Below, piece after piece: positions 36,086-47,829 of a DNA stretch of 64,000 nt. Source of the DNA: Uloborus plumipes (lineage: Eukaryota; Arthropoda; Arachnida; Araneae; Uloboridae). A program made the position numbers and the translations under genes. The notes beneath the pieces are model-generated. The model was given only the letters and a program-made list of their open reading frames with translations. It made no database searches and was not told the origin of the DNA. The stretch's first letter is position 1. Every line of letters begins with the position of its first letter. The stretch is from NCBI GenBank assembly GCA_038373865.1, contig JAXGGA010001038.1:108404-172403 (forward strand). Direction: 5' to 3'.

Positions 36086-38499
36086 CAGTAGCGTAGCTAG
36101 GGGGCCCAGCGCCCGTGGCGAACTTGAAAAATTGCGCCCCCCTTAGAGGTGGCTCTGATGGGAGGTCATTGTGGATTCCTAAAATGTCCTTACTCCAAAA
36201 ATTTTGATTTATTTATTCGAAAAATTTGCAGACAATGTTGCAACCTTTTTTTTTTTCTTTTTTTTTTTCTTTTTGCTTTCTTTTAGCATTTTTAATGGTG
36301 CTCAGTGTTCCCCCTCATGTTATGTGTGCATGATATGTCTGCTTGTTCGTTTTATTGGGAAAAATTCAAGTTTTTTTTTTTTTTTTTTTGACAAGTTATT
36401 TGCTCAATTTTAGAATTTTTGTCTCGCCAACAATTTTAGTTCGGGGCGTTCCTACCTTTCCCCATCTTTTCACATAAATTCAAAAAACAAATAACTCTTA
36501 CAATTCGTTATTGAACATAGTGTGTTTTTTTTCCACACGACAGCTTTTATTTAAAATAGAATTTGTTTTAAAACACTAGAAAAATGTATAAAATAAACAT
36601 AATTTGTGCATTTTAAATAAAAATCAAAGCATTGATTCTATTGTGCTTAGGAAATCAAAGAAAATATAAAATGCATAATTAAACTGAAATTGGCTTAATA
36701 AATACGACTCCTTGCATACAGGCGAAATAAAAGTTCGCTATTTTAGGTCCCCGATTTTTTTATGAATAAATACTTTTTATTTTAAGTGTTTAAAATGTAG
36801 CAGAGACCCACCGTTATTTAATACTATTATTATCTATGAGGGGAATTAGGAGAGGGGCAATTGTTCCCTCCGTGGCTTTAAAGTACCAGATGTATTTTCT
36901 TGATTTTTTTTTTGAAATTTTAAACACAGCGCATACAAGCACGGGACAACAATAGAGATGGTATTAGCGAGTACCACAACGACTGTGTTCGAACTGAGAA
37001 TGATTTTAAAAAAAGTGATTACACGTATATTTGTGTACCGTTTTAAAAAAGTGGCTCGCCCCACCGAAGTAGCGTAGAGTACATGCATCTTCCCTCAACA
37101 TTCACTTTGCGTTTTCATGTTCATAGAAACAATAGCTATATTTATTTATTTTGACAATAGAAAGAGCACAAAACATATTGCACTGGCCTGATTACAAATT
37201 GAGCTCAATCCCTCCCAATAATACTAAAACGATAATGAGTATAAAGAACAAAGAAGAGCTATATACAGTTTAAAAGTGAGAGAGAGCCCTTCATTAAAGT
37301 ACATATAAAATAGAAAAATTTCCAAAATAAGAAATTAAAACTCACTAAAAAAGATTTATTTATCATTTTTTTTTTTTGAACTTTCGAACCTTCTATACTG
37401 AGCCATCGAAGCACAAACAGCGTTTGAAAACGTTACTCGTTCAAAACCGCGCGCCGCTGTACCTTGTGTTACTCATTTTTGGAATCTTCATTTAATGTAG
37501 ATTCTCAGAGCCTGATTACCGCAGGGTCAAAGGGGGCACAGGCCCCTCCTCTTAGATTTCAGCGAAGCCCAAAATCTCATTACTTTATCCAACGTCTTCT
37601 AAATACTAAATGCCTACTGTATGTTTTACTATTAATGCTAAAAGCTTTTTGTGTATGTCGACGCATATTTTTGTCTTAATAATTTGATAGCATTATTATT
37701 ATAATTTTAAAGTTTGATCTTTGCTCAAAACTTGTATTTAATTCTGGTATTGTAAGAATTTTTTAACTCGTAACACGTAACTGATATGAAAAGGCAAGGC
37801 GGGGGCCATGAAATAGAAATGTGCCCCATGTCCAATGTCAGAATAATCGGGCTCTGTAGATTCTTGGTACAAATTTTTAGAATCGCGAAATTTGCAATAG
37901 CCGTTTTTTAGAAACCTTTCCCTCCCCATTCTGAGAAATACATATTATTCTCTCACTAGTTTTCGCCACATAAAACATAATACCAACAGAGAAGTTATTT
38001 TCTGTCATCATACAATTGCATTCCAAAAATCTGTATCCGAAATGTTTTCAACAAAAGCTTGTCGATTTTTAAAATCGTAGAACGTTATTTCTGAAATATA
38101 TTATGTAATTGATAAGTTCAAGTGATATCGTGAAAAAAAAACGGTTGGAAAGAAACGGAGAGAAAAGGTTTGTTTCTATCTGTTTTAAGTGGATATAAGA
38201 CCGACCGATTTCAGATCGGCCTATTATACAGACTCCAGACCCCATATAACCAAATTTTATCCTGCCAGATAGATTTAAGCTTGTATCCAACCGAAATCTA
38301 CCAAAGCAATGTTGCACATTTTGTATCATTTGTCTTGTAACGTGGGGGCGCAGTTTGCGCTGCTCGGAATGTCTTTCAAATTTTAATTTTTTAGTCTGTT
38401 TGGACTTGATCTTTTTTTTTTAATCGATCAAAATGCCGCCCCCCTGGTTTATGCGCCCGTGGCAAGAGCCACTCCTGCCAACCCCTACTTACACCACTG
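36086..38499. mobile_element. hAT element with 8-bp target duplication, nested
   Basis: Starts CAGTAGCGTAGCTAGGGGGC and ends, on the other strand, CAGTGGTGTAAGTAGGGGTT, typical hAT inverted ends. It is flanked by identical 8-bp copies of ATAAGCAG (36078-36085 and 38500-38507). Both subterminal regions contain GCGCCCGTGGC-like text. No hAT transposase dimerisation motif or other coding remains are recognised in the 2.4 kb, so it appears non-autonomous. It inserted into the pogo-type element at 35318-38804 and was itself later hit by the MITE at 37506-37856. Confidence 0.88.
37506..37856. mobile_element. hAT-type MITE with 8-bp target duplication, second-level nest
   Basis: A 351-bp unit from CAGAGCCTGATTACC to GGTATTATCGGGCTCTG-like text (right end on the other strand CAGAGCCCGATTATTC). 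Flanks are identical 8-bp TAGATTCT (37498-37505 and 37857-37864). Near both ends is a GGGGCACA or GGGGCACATTT word. Non-coding. Confidence 0.85.
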
Positions 38500-39321
38500 A
38501 TAAGCAGTATGCTTAAAACTATGTTTAGGTGTATTTTATTTCCATTTATGTATCCATGTTTACTTGTGCCCCAGGTGTGTTTACAACTGTCCCCCTACTG
38601 GGGCAGATGTAAACAAAATTTAACAAATTTTAGACTTATTTTTTTGGCTGGAAGTCACTGATGAAGGAGAGAGGTAACCACATGAACAAATTTAGCAACC
38701 GTTTGATTTATCATGTATAGCACTTGTTTCTTTTATATCTTAATTCAATATGTAAAAATATACAAAGATGTCATTTTTGTTCACAAGCGCCCCTTTCCTC
38801 TCTATATCATCATATGTAAGCCCTGAGTTTTTAACTTAGAATTTACAAAGTTACAATAACTTAGTTTTTAAGTAAGAAATGCTTATTACTATTTACACAG
38901 TCCAATCACATTAATGTGACCACCACGTACCTTCGACGTCGACGTCAAATTACCAATCACAAAAAGCACTTGATAGCAAAATGCAGTTGCGGGTGTACAA
39001 AGGGTGTGTGAGGGCTTTGGATTTTGCTTTTATCTTATGTTGTCAAAAATAGCTTATAACAGCGTTTTTGTTGCCTGAATTTCAAAAAATGTCCGAGTCC
39101 CTGCAATTTTAGGACAAGAATATCGAAAATATTCCACTGAACGAACCTCTGCTTATGCTACTCTAACGATTATTGCCTCATGTTGTTACTTATTTTTCTC
39201 CGCTTATGTAATAAAATTCTCACGATTTATTTGCCCGTATGATAGTTATGATCCCCCCTCCCCCGGAAGCTAAAAGCTAGACTCTCTATCCCTCTTGCTA
39301 TTAACAGGTTTGAACAAAATT

Positions 39322-39548
39322 TAGTGGTTGCCAAACCCACCTGCATTTTTCTACAATAATCTTGTGTTACCCACCAAGCATAAATAAAATTTCTCAAGTA
39401 CCTTAACTTTTCTCACAAAATAAGCGCAATGTCTACGCGTGCACGCTCACGTATTTACATATATAAGGGGGGTGGTAGACACATGGGGTCGCGGGCTGGT
39501 TGATTGGTAAAAAAGGGATCGCGACGTGAAAAAGGTTGGGAACCACTA
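39322..39548. mobile_element. hAT-type short element, CAGTGGTTCCCAACC end
   Basis: The right end on the other strand reads TAGTGGTTCCCAACCTTTTT and then CACGTCGCGATCCC, a well-known hAT terminal type. A candidate left end, TAGTGGTTGCCAAACCCACC, lies 227 bp upstream. No 8-bp duplication is evident, so the left boundary is uncertain. Confidence 0.45.
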
Positions 39549-39636
39549 GTCTAGGATCCCGCAAAAAATGTGGCAAAAAACGGCGGATCAACTTCGGTAA
39601 ACGAGTTAACTTATTTAGGTTAAGGTTTCAAAAAAA

Positions 39637-40072
39637 ATTATCACAATGAAAGCCTAATATTTTTGGAGATTAAAGTACTTTTGGTCGTAAATACTCTCCA
39701 GTATTTTTTGTGAGATTGAGTTTATTAGATTTTGTGTAGCACGCATCTAAACTTGCGAAAAAAACGCGGTTGGCTTTTTTTTTTTTTTTCCTGGATTTCA
39801 GGTTGCCATAAATTTTTCACAAAAGAAATTCAAAGGTCGTAGTTCTACTATCCAAATACTTGTTTTTAATGTTTTACAGCTGCAGAACTTAAATATTAAT
39901 TTTGTAAAAGATATTGTCATCCAAAGTGTCGACCAAAGTCCCTCTGATGAAAAATCGCCTGTTTTCAACTCGCTATAGCTCAGGTTTGTCACCTTCCATC
40001 ATTTTTTCGTTGCCACCATTAGAAAGAACGATTTTTTTTTTCTATCATAATGAGGTTTTTTTTCCCGATAGT

Positions 40073-40108
<36 letters not shown>

Positions 40109-40507
40109 TAAGGATGAAAAAATTAGCTTGAAATACTGTCAGTTATGAAGAATAGACATAATTAGGCTAAGAATGCAGGAAATTTTATCACACTAGAAGT
40201 CTGAATTTTCGGGAACTTGAAGTACATTTAGTTGATAGGTTTGATTCATTAGGTGAGTTCAACCTCATTAGCTTTTGCATAGCATATATGAAAAGTATTG
40301 ACTTTCCTGTTTGAAAAAACAGCTTGTTTACAACGAACTGTAACTCAGGCTCGTTAACTTCCGAACTTCCATCATTGTTTCGTTAGCACCACTAGCAAGA
40401 ACAGATTTTTTTTTTCTATCAGAATATTTGTATTAACAACCAAATGTACTTTAAGTTTCCAAAAATATTAGGCTTCCAGTGTAATAAAATTGTCTGCATT
40501 CTTAGCC
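39637..40507. repeat. Cluster of inverted and direct repeats
   Basis: 40165-40236 (GGCTAAGAATGCAGG ... GAAGTACATTTAGTTG) is inverted at 40438-40507, arms of about 70 bp with moderate divergence. A third, shorter copy of the central text lies at 39637-39694. A second motif, starting CAACTCGCTATAGCTCAGG, is duplicated directly at 39966-40048 and 40331-40426. The layout suggests two partial, overlapping copies of one inverted-repeat element. No coding. Confidence 0.6.
40074..40105 (+). repeat. Poly-T tract, about 32 nt
   Basis: Uninterrupted T run inside the repeat cluster; it could be a retroposon tail on the minus strand, but no body is recognised next to it. Confidence 0.9.
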
Positions 40508-40633
40508 AAAAAGCTAATCCAAATCGGAGATGGTCGGGTCGGGACGATTTGAAAAATTGGTCCAGTTGACTTGGAAGGACTCTTTGATAATGACTCTTTT
40601 CTTCTAATTTTGCCCCTTCCTACCCGTGCGATC

Positions 40634-40658
40634 TTTCTCTCTCTCTCTCTCTCTCTCT
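40634..40658 (+). repeat. (TC)n microsatellite
   Basis: About 12 TC units preceded and followed by T-rich sequence. The Arg/Glu repeat in the minus-strand frame through it is an artefact. Confidence 0.9.
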
Positions 40659-40679
40659 TTATCCCTATCATTCAGTATC

Positions 40680-42340
40680 CTTCGTAAAAACTTATGCAAA
40701 GCTTATTTTGTTTCAAAATTCGATTGTAAGCTATTTTTTCCATTTCACCCTACACATAAAGGCAGTATTATGTATCAAACCTAGTAATGTTACTCAAATG
40801 TCATTTAATTCTTTGTTTTAAATATAAAATGTCCTTGTAATTTTTTATTTTTACGGTGATATGCACATGGCTTTTTATATTTACACTGGTGATTAAGGAA
40901 AAACAGTGTTTTAAAAAAATATTATTTTGTGTTTTTTGAGTATTAAATGGGAATATTTTGCTATCTCCTTGAAAAATATTTGTTTTTTAAGTAGTTTACT
41001 TAAGTAGATCTATCTGAAGTCGTCACACTTCACAGCACTTTTTGCTCGGACTGCTAAGACCGAAAGCACAAAATAAATAAATGAGCAAATAAAATAAAGT
41101 CAGTATGTATCTGTGAATTAAATTTTGAAAATAAAAAAATAGGCAGAGTTGATAAAGGCCATAAGCCCGAAAACGATTATAAAATTAGTCTCGAAAATAC
41201 AGGATAAAAATAAGAATTGAGGCAAAGCTTATTTTTCAGAACACATTAACAACGAAACTATTAGTGCATAGTCATTTGAGTTCATAAAAAATATTTTTGT
41301 CATCGGAAAAAAATCAACAAAAAGTGCCAACTTAAGCCCTTTTCAGAACTTGCCAAATTCGCTTTTTGTAATGAAAACAATTTTTATGAACGAAAAAAGC
41401 ACAGGGAAGATTTAAAAGATTTAGAAATAGTTTTCACGTAAGAGAGTCTGCTTTGCTTATAAGTTTAAAAAAAAATTTTGTAGGTATGGTTTCTTAATAC
41501 TAGTTTGTTGCGCACTTATCAAAGCTTTGAAAAGCAGCCCATCCTGGTTTGCGTGTAAAAAAGACTCAGTTAATTCACTCTCTCTTCAATTTTCACCCTG
41601 CCTTTCCTTTAAAGAAGATGAAAAAACCCTGAAAAAGTATTATGAACTGTATTTTCAAAATATCAATTTAAAAAAACAAATATAAATAAAATAAACAATT
41701 ACTAAAAAAAAAATAATAATCAATGAAATTTGAGTTTTGCGTTGGAGAAACATTTGATGACTCAGCTGGTCAGTCGGTTTGTTGGTTAGCCGAAAAATCC
41801 AAATCTATTTTTTTTTTTTTTGTTTATGTCTCAGCCAGAACGTTTCAATCCTTGTTCCGTTACTTCATTCATTAATTTTAAAAATTATACTCAAATTTAA
41901 GGCGCATAGTAGCCCGTAAACTAAGAAAAAAATCTCAAACAAATGTCATTGAAAAGAAACCTAATTCCTAAAAAAAAACAGCACGTTATATATTTGTATT
42001 AACTGTCTAAAGTAACGTGAATATGATACTGTCTACTTAACAGTTATGTAATAATAATATTTTTTTAATAAGTTGTATATTAATAATAAATATATGACTA
42101 ATCTAATTATATATTAGCAGTTGGTATATTGCTAATTACTAATGTAGAGTATGTATAAAAAAGGCGTTTTTTATTCGAGTATGTTAAAAGTATGATTTGC
42201 TAAAAATTCACAAGTTTTTAACACATAGGCAAAAACTACGAGTAGTTGACACTAATTAAAGAACTAAGCTGCATTAGCAATATATAGGCTTAAAGCAAGC
42301 CATTTTGTAAGTTTAAAGTTTTCATATAATTTAAAAAAAT
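40680..42340. other. AT-rich DNA without recognised genes
   Basis: No supported coding sequence, RNA gene or transposon end. TA-rich stretch at 42040-42130. Confidence 0.5.
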
Positions 42341-42365
42341 TCTGAAACCTGTAGCGCCTTGTTAT

Positions 42366-43872
42366 TTTTAAAGTCATGTTTGTGAAAATTGCAACACCAT
42401 GAAGGACTTGCTGGGAATGGGCTGAAATTTTCAGCAAATGCAAAGTAGGGTATGATATGCATATGATTAGAATTTTAGATTTGTAGCGCATGCGTACGCT
42501 GAGAAGCGCCCTCTGAACGTCGGATTTATCCGAATAAATAGACGGCTGCAGTAAGGCGTGTATGATTATATGTGGTTATCTGCTTGTGATAATTGTTAGC
42601 TCAGACGTGTTGCTTATTCCTCTTCGACGAAAAAGAGCGAAGTTTCAACAACTTAGGAGTTTGAATGGGGGAGGATCATCGTCCTTCGTGAAGCTGGATT
42701 GTCTTATCGTGAAGTAGCCTCTCGTGTGCAGCGTGTTTGGGAGCAGTGGACGAACGAGTGTCGGACAACTCGGAAATCCGGGAGTGGACCTTGAAGTATA
42801 ACGTCAGCGTTCGATGATAGACACCTGATCCGCATGTTGCTAACGGATCGTACAGCTTCTTCTAGATAACTGGCAGTACAGTGGTCAACAGCTACAGGTG
42901 TTTCATTGTGTGCTTCATCAATTCGTAGACGTCTGCTGCAGCGTGGACTGCGCACAAGGACCCCTTTATACAGGATCCCCCTCACGGCAAACTATCGCCC
43001 CCTGCGGCTAAAGTGCATAAGGACTGACGCGCTGATTGGCAGTATGTTGTGTTTTCTGACGAATCTCACTTTAATTTGTGGTACCATGATGGACGCATTC
43101 GCGTTCAACGCTATGCCGGTGAACGCCACCTTCCATAGTGCATTATCGAACGCCACAGTGGACGAACACCTGGAGTCATGGTCTGGGGTGCCATATCATA
43201 TCACGAGCGATATCAATTGCTACGAATTGTGGGCAACCTGAACAGCAACCGGAACATTAGTGAAGTTCTACGGCCCCCAGCCCCTTCCTTTAAGGCTTGC
43301 CTGGAGCTGTATTTCAGCAGGATAATGCCCACCCTCATGTCGCTAGTTCTGTTCAATCCTTCCTTGCATCGCATCAAATACAGCTTCTTCCCTGGCCAGC
43401 GTATTCCCCGGATATGCCGCCGATTGAATGTGTCTGGGATTTCGTTGGTCGACGTCTCGTTCGTGATCCTCGTCCTGTTGCTTCAACAGACGAACTTTGG
43501 GTACTCATAAAAACAGTGTGGAATGCTCTTGATCAGGCAGACATTAAACATTTGTTTGACTTCATGCCACGCCACGTAGCAGCATTTATTGCAACGCGTG
43601 GTGGCTACAAAATACTAATTTCAATATTTTTTTATTGTTTGTTGGCTTTGTTGCTAAAATCTGTAGAGCCTTGTGATTTTTAAAGTCATGTTTGTGAAAA
43701 TCGCAACACCATGAAGGACTTGCGTGAATGGGCTGAAATTTTCAGCGAATGCAAAGTAGGATATTTACCATATGGTACGTGCCATTTATTTGTACCGTTA
43801 TCACTCAGCTGTGAATTAAATTTCATTCAATTATAACGATTCCTTCCTGGTGTTGCAATTTTCACAAGCATG
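42366..43872 (+). mobile_element. Tc1-like DNA transposon, degraded, with partial second copy
   Basis: Left end text CATGTTTGTGAAAATTGCAA followed by CACCATGAAGG. The right end on the other strand (from about 43872) is CATGCTTGTGAAAATTGCAA followed by CACCAGGAAGG. Between them lies a full-length but broken Tc1-family transposase. About 105 bp, including the left end and the bases just before it (42347-42451), is repeated directly at 43658-43762, followed by a right end. The array is therefore best explained as one element whose own right end is lost, joined to a second, internally deleted copy. Target duplications are unclear. Confidence 0.8.
42619..43615 (+). pseudogene. Tc1-like DD34E transposase, frameshifted
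   Basis: Cut-and-paste transposase of the Tc1 family (about 330-340 residues expected). PLRRKRAKFQQLR starts at 42619. After a shift near 42657, GRIIVLREAGLSYREVAS gives the first HTH. A short in-frame deletion removes part of that HTH (VQR joins VWEQWT), and stops follow near 42795 and 42866. ASSIRRRLLQRGLR (about 42915) is the second HTH region. A shift near 43030 leads to VFSDESHFNLWYHDGRIR (first catalytic Asp), then VMVWGAISYHERYQLLRIVG. A shift near 43300 leads to QQDNAHPHV (second Asp) and PWPAYSPDMPPIECVWD (Glu), with exactly 34 residues between Asp and Glu. The C-terminus MPRHVAAFIATRGGY is normal. All three catalytic residues survive, but at least five lesions abolish translation. 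Confidence 0.85.
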
Positions 43873-44793
43873 AGTTAATATTATTTCTGTATAAAAAAAA
43901 AGCAAACATTGCTGCTGGAACTCAGTGTAACTAGATGCCTAATAGCTAGACAGATTTTTTCAAAAATTAGATTTTTTTTTTTTTTTTCATTTGGAGCAAC
44001 AATTATACATGTAATGCAAATATTTTCAAGAAACAGCAACATCCGGGTCCCACTTACATGTAGATACATTAATTTATCAAAATTATGGAGTAATTGGCTC
44101 CTCTTAGCCACAATAAACGATGGGACTGCTAACAGCTACTGAGAAAGCTTTTCGTACCGTGTTTATAATTTACTTACTTCCCTTCATCTTTTTTTACTTA
44201 CTTTTACGTAGTAAAGGAAGTATTTTTTTTTCTTTAAAAGTTGCTTTATCAGTTAAATATACATTTGAGTAAAAGTGTATAGGAGCCACAGACAATCATA
44301 TTCGAGATAGGTCTGCAATGAGAAACTGATGTTTACTTACAGGAAAGCATGCTTAATCACTGTTCAACTCTTGACGGATTGTAAAATAATGAAAAATGCA
44401 GTTTACTGACATAGATGTGGGCAAAAAATACGACTCATGAATGTAACTTTAAAACTGGAGTACTTTTAATCACCCAATAAAATTATCGATTAAATCAATT
44501 GTATGTGCCTAAACTAAATCACTGAAAGTGTAAATCCATATTTTTAGCTATTTTAGAGCTTTAGCAATCCAAAGTAAAACTGCGAATATGTGTTTTGGAA
44601 GACAAGACACTTATTTACTTATTTGCTACGATATATCTCTCGTACAGTTAAACTCGTGGTTTGTAGTCTTATTTTATTATGTCTTAAGAATTTCATTTAC
44701 ACCGAAATGAAAAAAGTAACACTCACGCCATCTGTCGGAAGTATTTCGAAAAGTGTGCAAAAAATTAAAATATTGGCAGATCAGTTTGCCATT

Positions 44794-45387
44794 AGAATAA
44801 AACCTCGTTTAACCAAAACTCTTTTGACCGAAGCCCCGTTCAAAAGTCGCCACCTTCCTTACATTTTATTTCATTCACTTATTTGTTAAGAAGTACGTAA
44901 ATAATTTATTTTAAAGTACGTAAATAATTTATTTTCTGCAACACCACCAGACCTTTTTGTAACGCTTTATATGACAATATTTCTTAAAATCTTCTCAAAT
45001 TTAAGAGCAATTGAACCTGAAGTAAAAGTATTATTTTATTTGGTAGTTGTTTTTTAACATATCAATGTGTAAAGAAAGAAAAAATTAAATGGACAGCATT
45101 ATTAACAGCACGATAGAGATTAGAGTTTACTGAAAAAAAAAAAGATGATTAAGTAAACATTGTGTTTGCTGGCTTAATGAAATTAATTCAGCATACATTA
45201 TTTATAACTATTTTAATGTACTCTAAAATATCACATTTGTGAGCAGTTGTTTAGTAAATACATAAATATTTAAGTCAGCAGGTAAAGTTTCAACAGATTT
45301 TTTTTTCAAATTTCCCCTTTTATATAACATTTTTGATTTGCTGAAAAAAAGTGCGATTCCGATTGCTCTGGTTATCGCGGTTTTACT
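44794..45387. mobile_element. Tigger/pogo-type MITE
   Basis: Left AATAAAACCTCGTTTAACCA and, on the other strand at the right, AGTAAAACCGCGATAACCAG are inverted over about 25 bp and match the usual AAAACCTCGATAA style of Tigger ends. The interior is non-coding and includes a 23-bp tandem duplication (AAGTACGTAAATAATTTATT at 44891 and 44914). The exact boundary and TA duplication are not certain. Confidence 0.45.
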
Positions 45388-45439
45388 TGTTTTTTAGTTC
45401 GCAACAATTTATGTCTCCTTAAAAAATCTTGTGAGGTAA

Positions 45440-47010
45440 GTAGTATGAGCATCAAATATTTTTTAGTCTTGAATATTAATTTTTCATATTTAAAAAGATA
45501 AGGTTTGACACCATAAGGAATCTTTTAGCAGTCCGAGAATAAAAAAACATATCTATATGTATCTGACTCATACATTTTAATTCTGTCAGACCTATCTAAA
45601 AACTATTATGTGCGCTCTAAAATAGTTGAACAATTATAAGTTGTTTTACACTGAAATTGAACGTTTCAAGAAAATTCTGGTTGATCACTTACTTTTATCA
45701 AATTCTTGGTTCAATTCAGAAGGCAAGTTTTGGACGGGTAAAAAGGTATTTCATCTCTTGAAAAAAATGCTGTTTTGCATCTTGGAAAGGAAAGGGAAAT
45801 GTTAGTAATTAGTTTTTTAGCTACATCTAATTTAGAGATTCCTTCAGCTAAAAAAGTAAAATAATTTCTCTCAGAATACGTATTTTAATTTTATTTTTTA
45901 TGTGTTCTTTTTTAAATTAAAAAAAAACAATTCTTACTGCATGTATTACTTTTTTTAAAACAAAAAATAAACATGTATCTTGTATAATATTTAATATTTT
46001 ACACTTTAAAAATGCTCTTTTTGCTATAATACAAGTAAAAATCTGAAAAATGAATTGACGTATATGAAAAATTATATCTTTTAGAGAGTGTGTAAACAAC
46101 ATTACATCATAGAAATTCGAAAACAAAGTTTTAAAAAAAAAGGAAGACATAAAACACATAATGTAAGTACACTGTTTGAAAACATAGCTACCCTCATTTA
46201 CCTTGAAATCTTGAATTTGTCATAAACAAATTCCCTTTTTTTCTGGTGCAGTTAGTTAAAAAAAAATCGGCAACTTATAATATCCAATTTAAAGTAGAAC
46301 TCATTCAAGCATTTTGACATTATTTATGTATGCGGCGTCGTCAATTAACTGTTTTTCAATTCCGAGGGATAACTTGTAACTTTAATTTAAATTCAAAACA
46401 ACATTCATTTCAATGTATTTATCTTTCATTTTGAAGAGCCCTCTTATCATTTTTACTCTATCTTTTTAAAGAAGTAATAACGTAAATTGTATTCGCGTTT
46501 GAGGTAATGACGAAATTATGAGTATTTGATATTTTACTAGGCAGTCTTTAAACATATGTCGCGGTTCACAAACATTTTTAAATGTGGTTTTGCATAAGAA
46601 ACGTTAAATGTTTATCTTCTTAAAGGATCCATTAATCAGATGATATATTTGCATAGATTTATGAAGGTTGAAGAAATAAATGTGTACTTAACTTAAAAAT
46701 GTTAGAATGTTTGTCTTAATTAATGTGTTTTAGCTTTTAAGTATGAAACTCAAACATATTTTTAGTCTTGTGGTGCAGAAAGTAAAACTTTTATATTTTA
46801 AATATCGATACATCTAAGCGTTACGTTAAAGCAAATATATTTTAACAAAAATGCAAGACTTAATATTTCATTCTCAGCTCAGTATCCTTTTGCTACAATA
46901 CTTTATAACACAGCGAACAAAATATATATCTAATATTCTAAAATACACTTTAATATTCGAAAACATGCTTTGATACTTTTTTGAACAATTAGTTGCAAAA
47001 AGTGCTAACA
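45440..47010. other. AT-rich DNA without recognised genes
   Basis: Nothing supported on either strand. Confidence 0.5.
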
Positions 47011-47018
47011 GGTGGCAC

Positions 47019-47372
47019 TGCATGCTGTAATTGCAATACGAGTACCTATAAATAGTGTTTTGAGGACTGGAACGCTCATTTCTAACGTTGAAACCGTGAA
47101 AGGAGGTTTAACAAACTATACCATTAAGCAAACAAGTATAATTTTTCACCGGAATTTCACAGTTAGGCCACAGTCCTACGATAACAAGGATAAGCTTCCA
47201 AGACAATATACGTAGGACTGTGACCTAACTTGGGAAATTCCAATGCCACAGACACTTGTTGTTCAACAGCATAGTTTGCTTAGATCTCCTTTCAATTTTC
47301 AAAGCTAGAAATGATCGTTCCAGCCCTCAAAACTCTATTCATAGGTACTCGTATTGCAATTGCAGCATGTGC
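47019..47372. repeat. 354-bp near-palindrome (long hairpin)
   Basis: The left arm (about 47019-47180) and right arm (about 47211-47372) are inverted copies of about 160 bp around a 30-nt spacer. Outer text GCATGCTGTAATTGCAATAC pairs with its complement at 47343-47368, and inner text CACAGTCCTACG pairs with CGTAGGACTGTG. Arms are roughly 80-85% identical by eye, with a weaker stretch in the middle. It is non-coding and could be a foldback MITE or an RNA hairpin source. Confidence 0.85.
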
Positions 47373-47654
47373 TTGTGTTTTCAAATTTATTTTAGAGATA
47401 GGCTAATGTTTCTTTAGAGATCAGAGAAAAGTTAATATTTTCATATATTAATATTTTCATAGTGGAATATGTATTTCAAACTTTGAACAAAATAATGTGA
47501 AAAATGAAAAGTAAACATGTTGATGGGTTTGTCTTTGACCCAGTGTTATTCAGTGCAAAAATAACTCATAGTATCAAGGTGGTTAAGTAGACCAGCAATT
47601 GCTAGTAAATAGTATTAAAAGTGCTTTTGTCAGTTTATGGGAGCTGGGGTCGTG

Positions 47655-47679
47655 TTTTTTTTTTTTTTTTTTTTTTTTT
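47655..47679 (+). repeat. Poly-T tract
   Basis: About 25 consecutive T residues; simple sequence. Confidence 0.9.
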
Positions 47680-47829
47680 ACAGAGTCATAGTATTAAAAC
47701 TCTTACAGGGTTCGTTGGGTTTTTCTTTTTTCGATGTGAAAAGTTAAAGAATGAATTTCTACAATTGAAAATTTCAATGAATATAGAAATATGTGCCAAT
47801 ACAAGCTATAAAATGCAATTACTGTAAAC

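Larger units (their letters stand above)
35318..38804. mobile_element. TA-flanked pogo-type element, TGTAAACA family, host of nested hAT
   Basis: After TA (35316-35317) the left end reads GGAGAGAGGGAGGTACATGT and then AAACAAA. The right end on the other strand reads TAGAGAGGAAAGGGGCGCTT and then GTGAACAAA. Related words occur near 35662 (GGTGCACACGTGAACA) and at 38564-38618 (CTTGTGCCCCAGGTGTGTTT ... GGGGCAGATGTAAACA). A pogo-type transposase C-terminus lies at 35710-35957. A 2.4-kb hAT element has inserted at 36086; without it and its duplication the element is about 1.07 kb, an internally deleted derivative. Confidence 0.65.

Noticed and set aside
36086..38499. CRISPR or other phased repeat array
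   Set aside because: No phased direct repeats with unique spacers exist here or elsewhere; tandem arrays in the window lack spacers, and the DNA is eukaryotic in character.
38899..38932. Text CAATCACATTAATGTGACCA resembling a Tc1-type terminal repeat
   Set aside because: Only one end is seen, with no partner and no coding remains, so I did not list it as an element.
45398..45435. 38-nt stretch with acceptor- and donor-like flanks
   Set aside because: Its acceptor lies at the end of a Tigger-like MITE, and such short signals are common by chance in AT-rich DNA.
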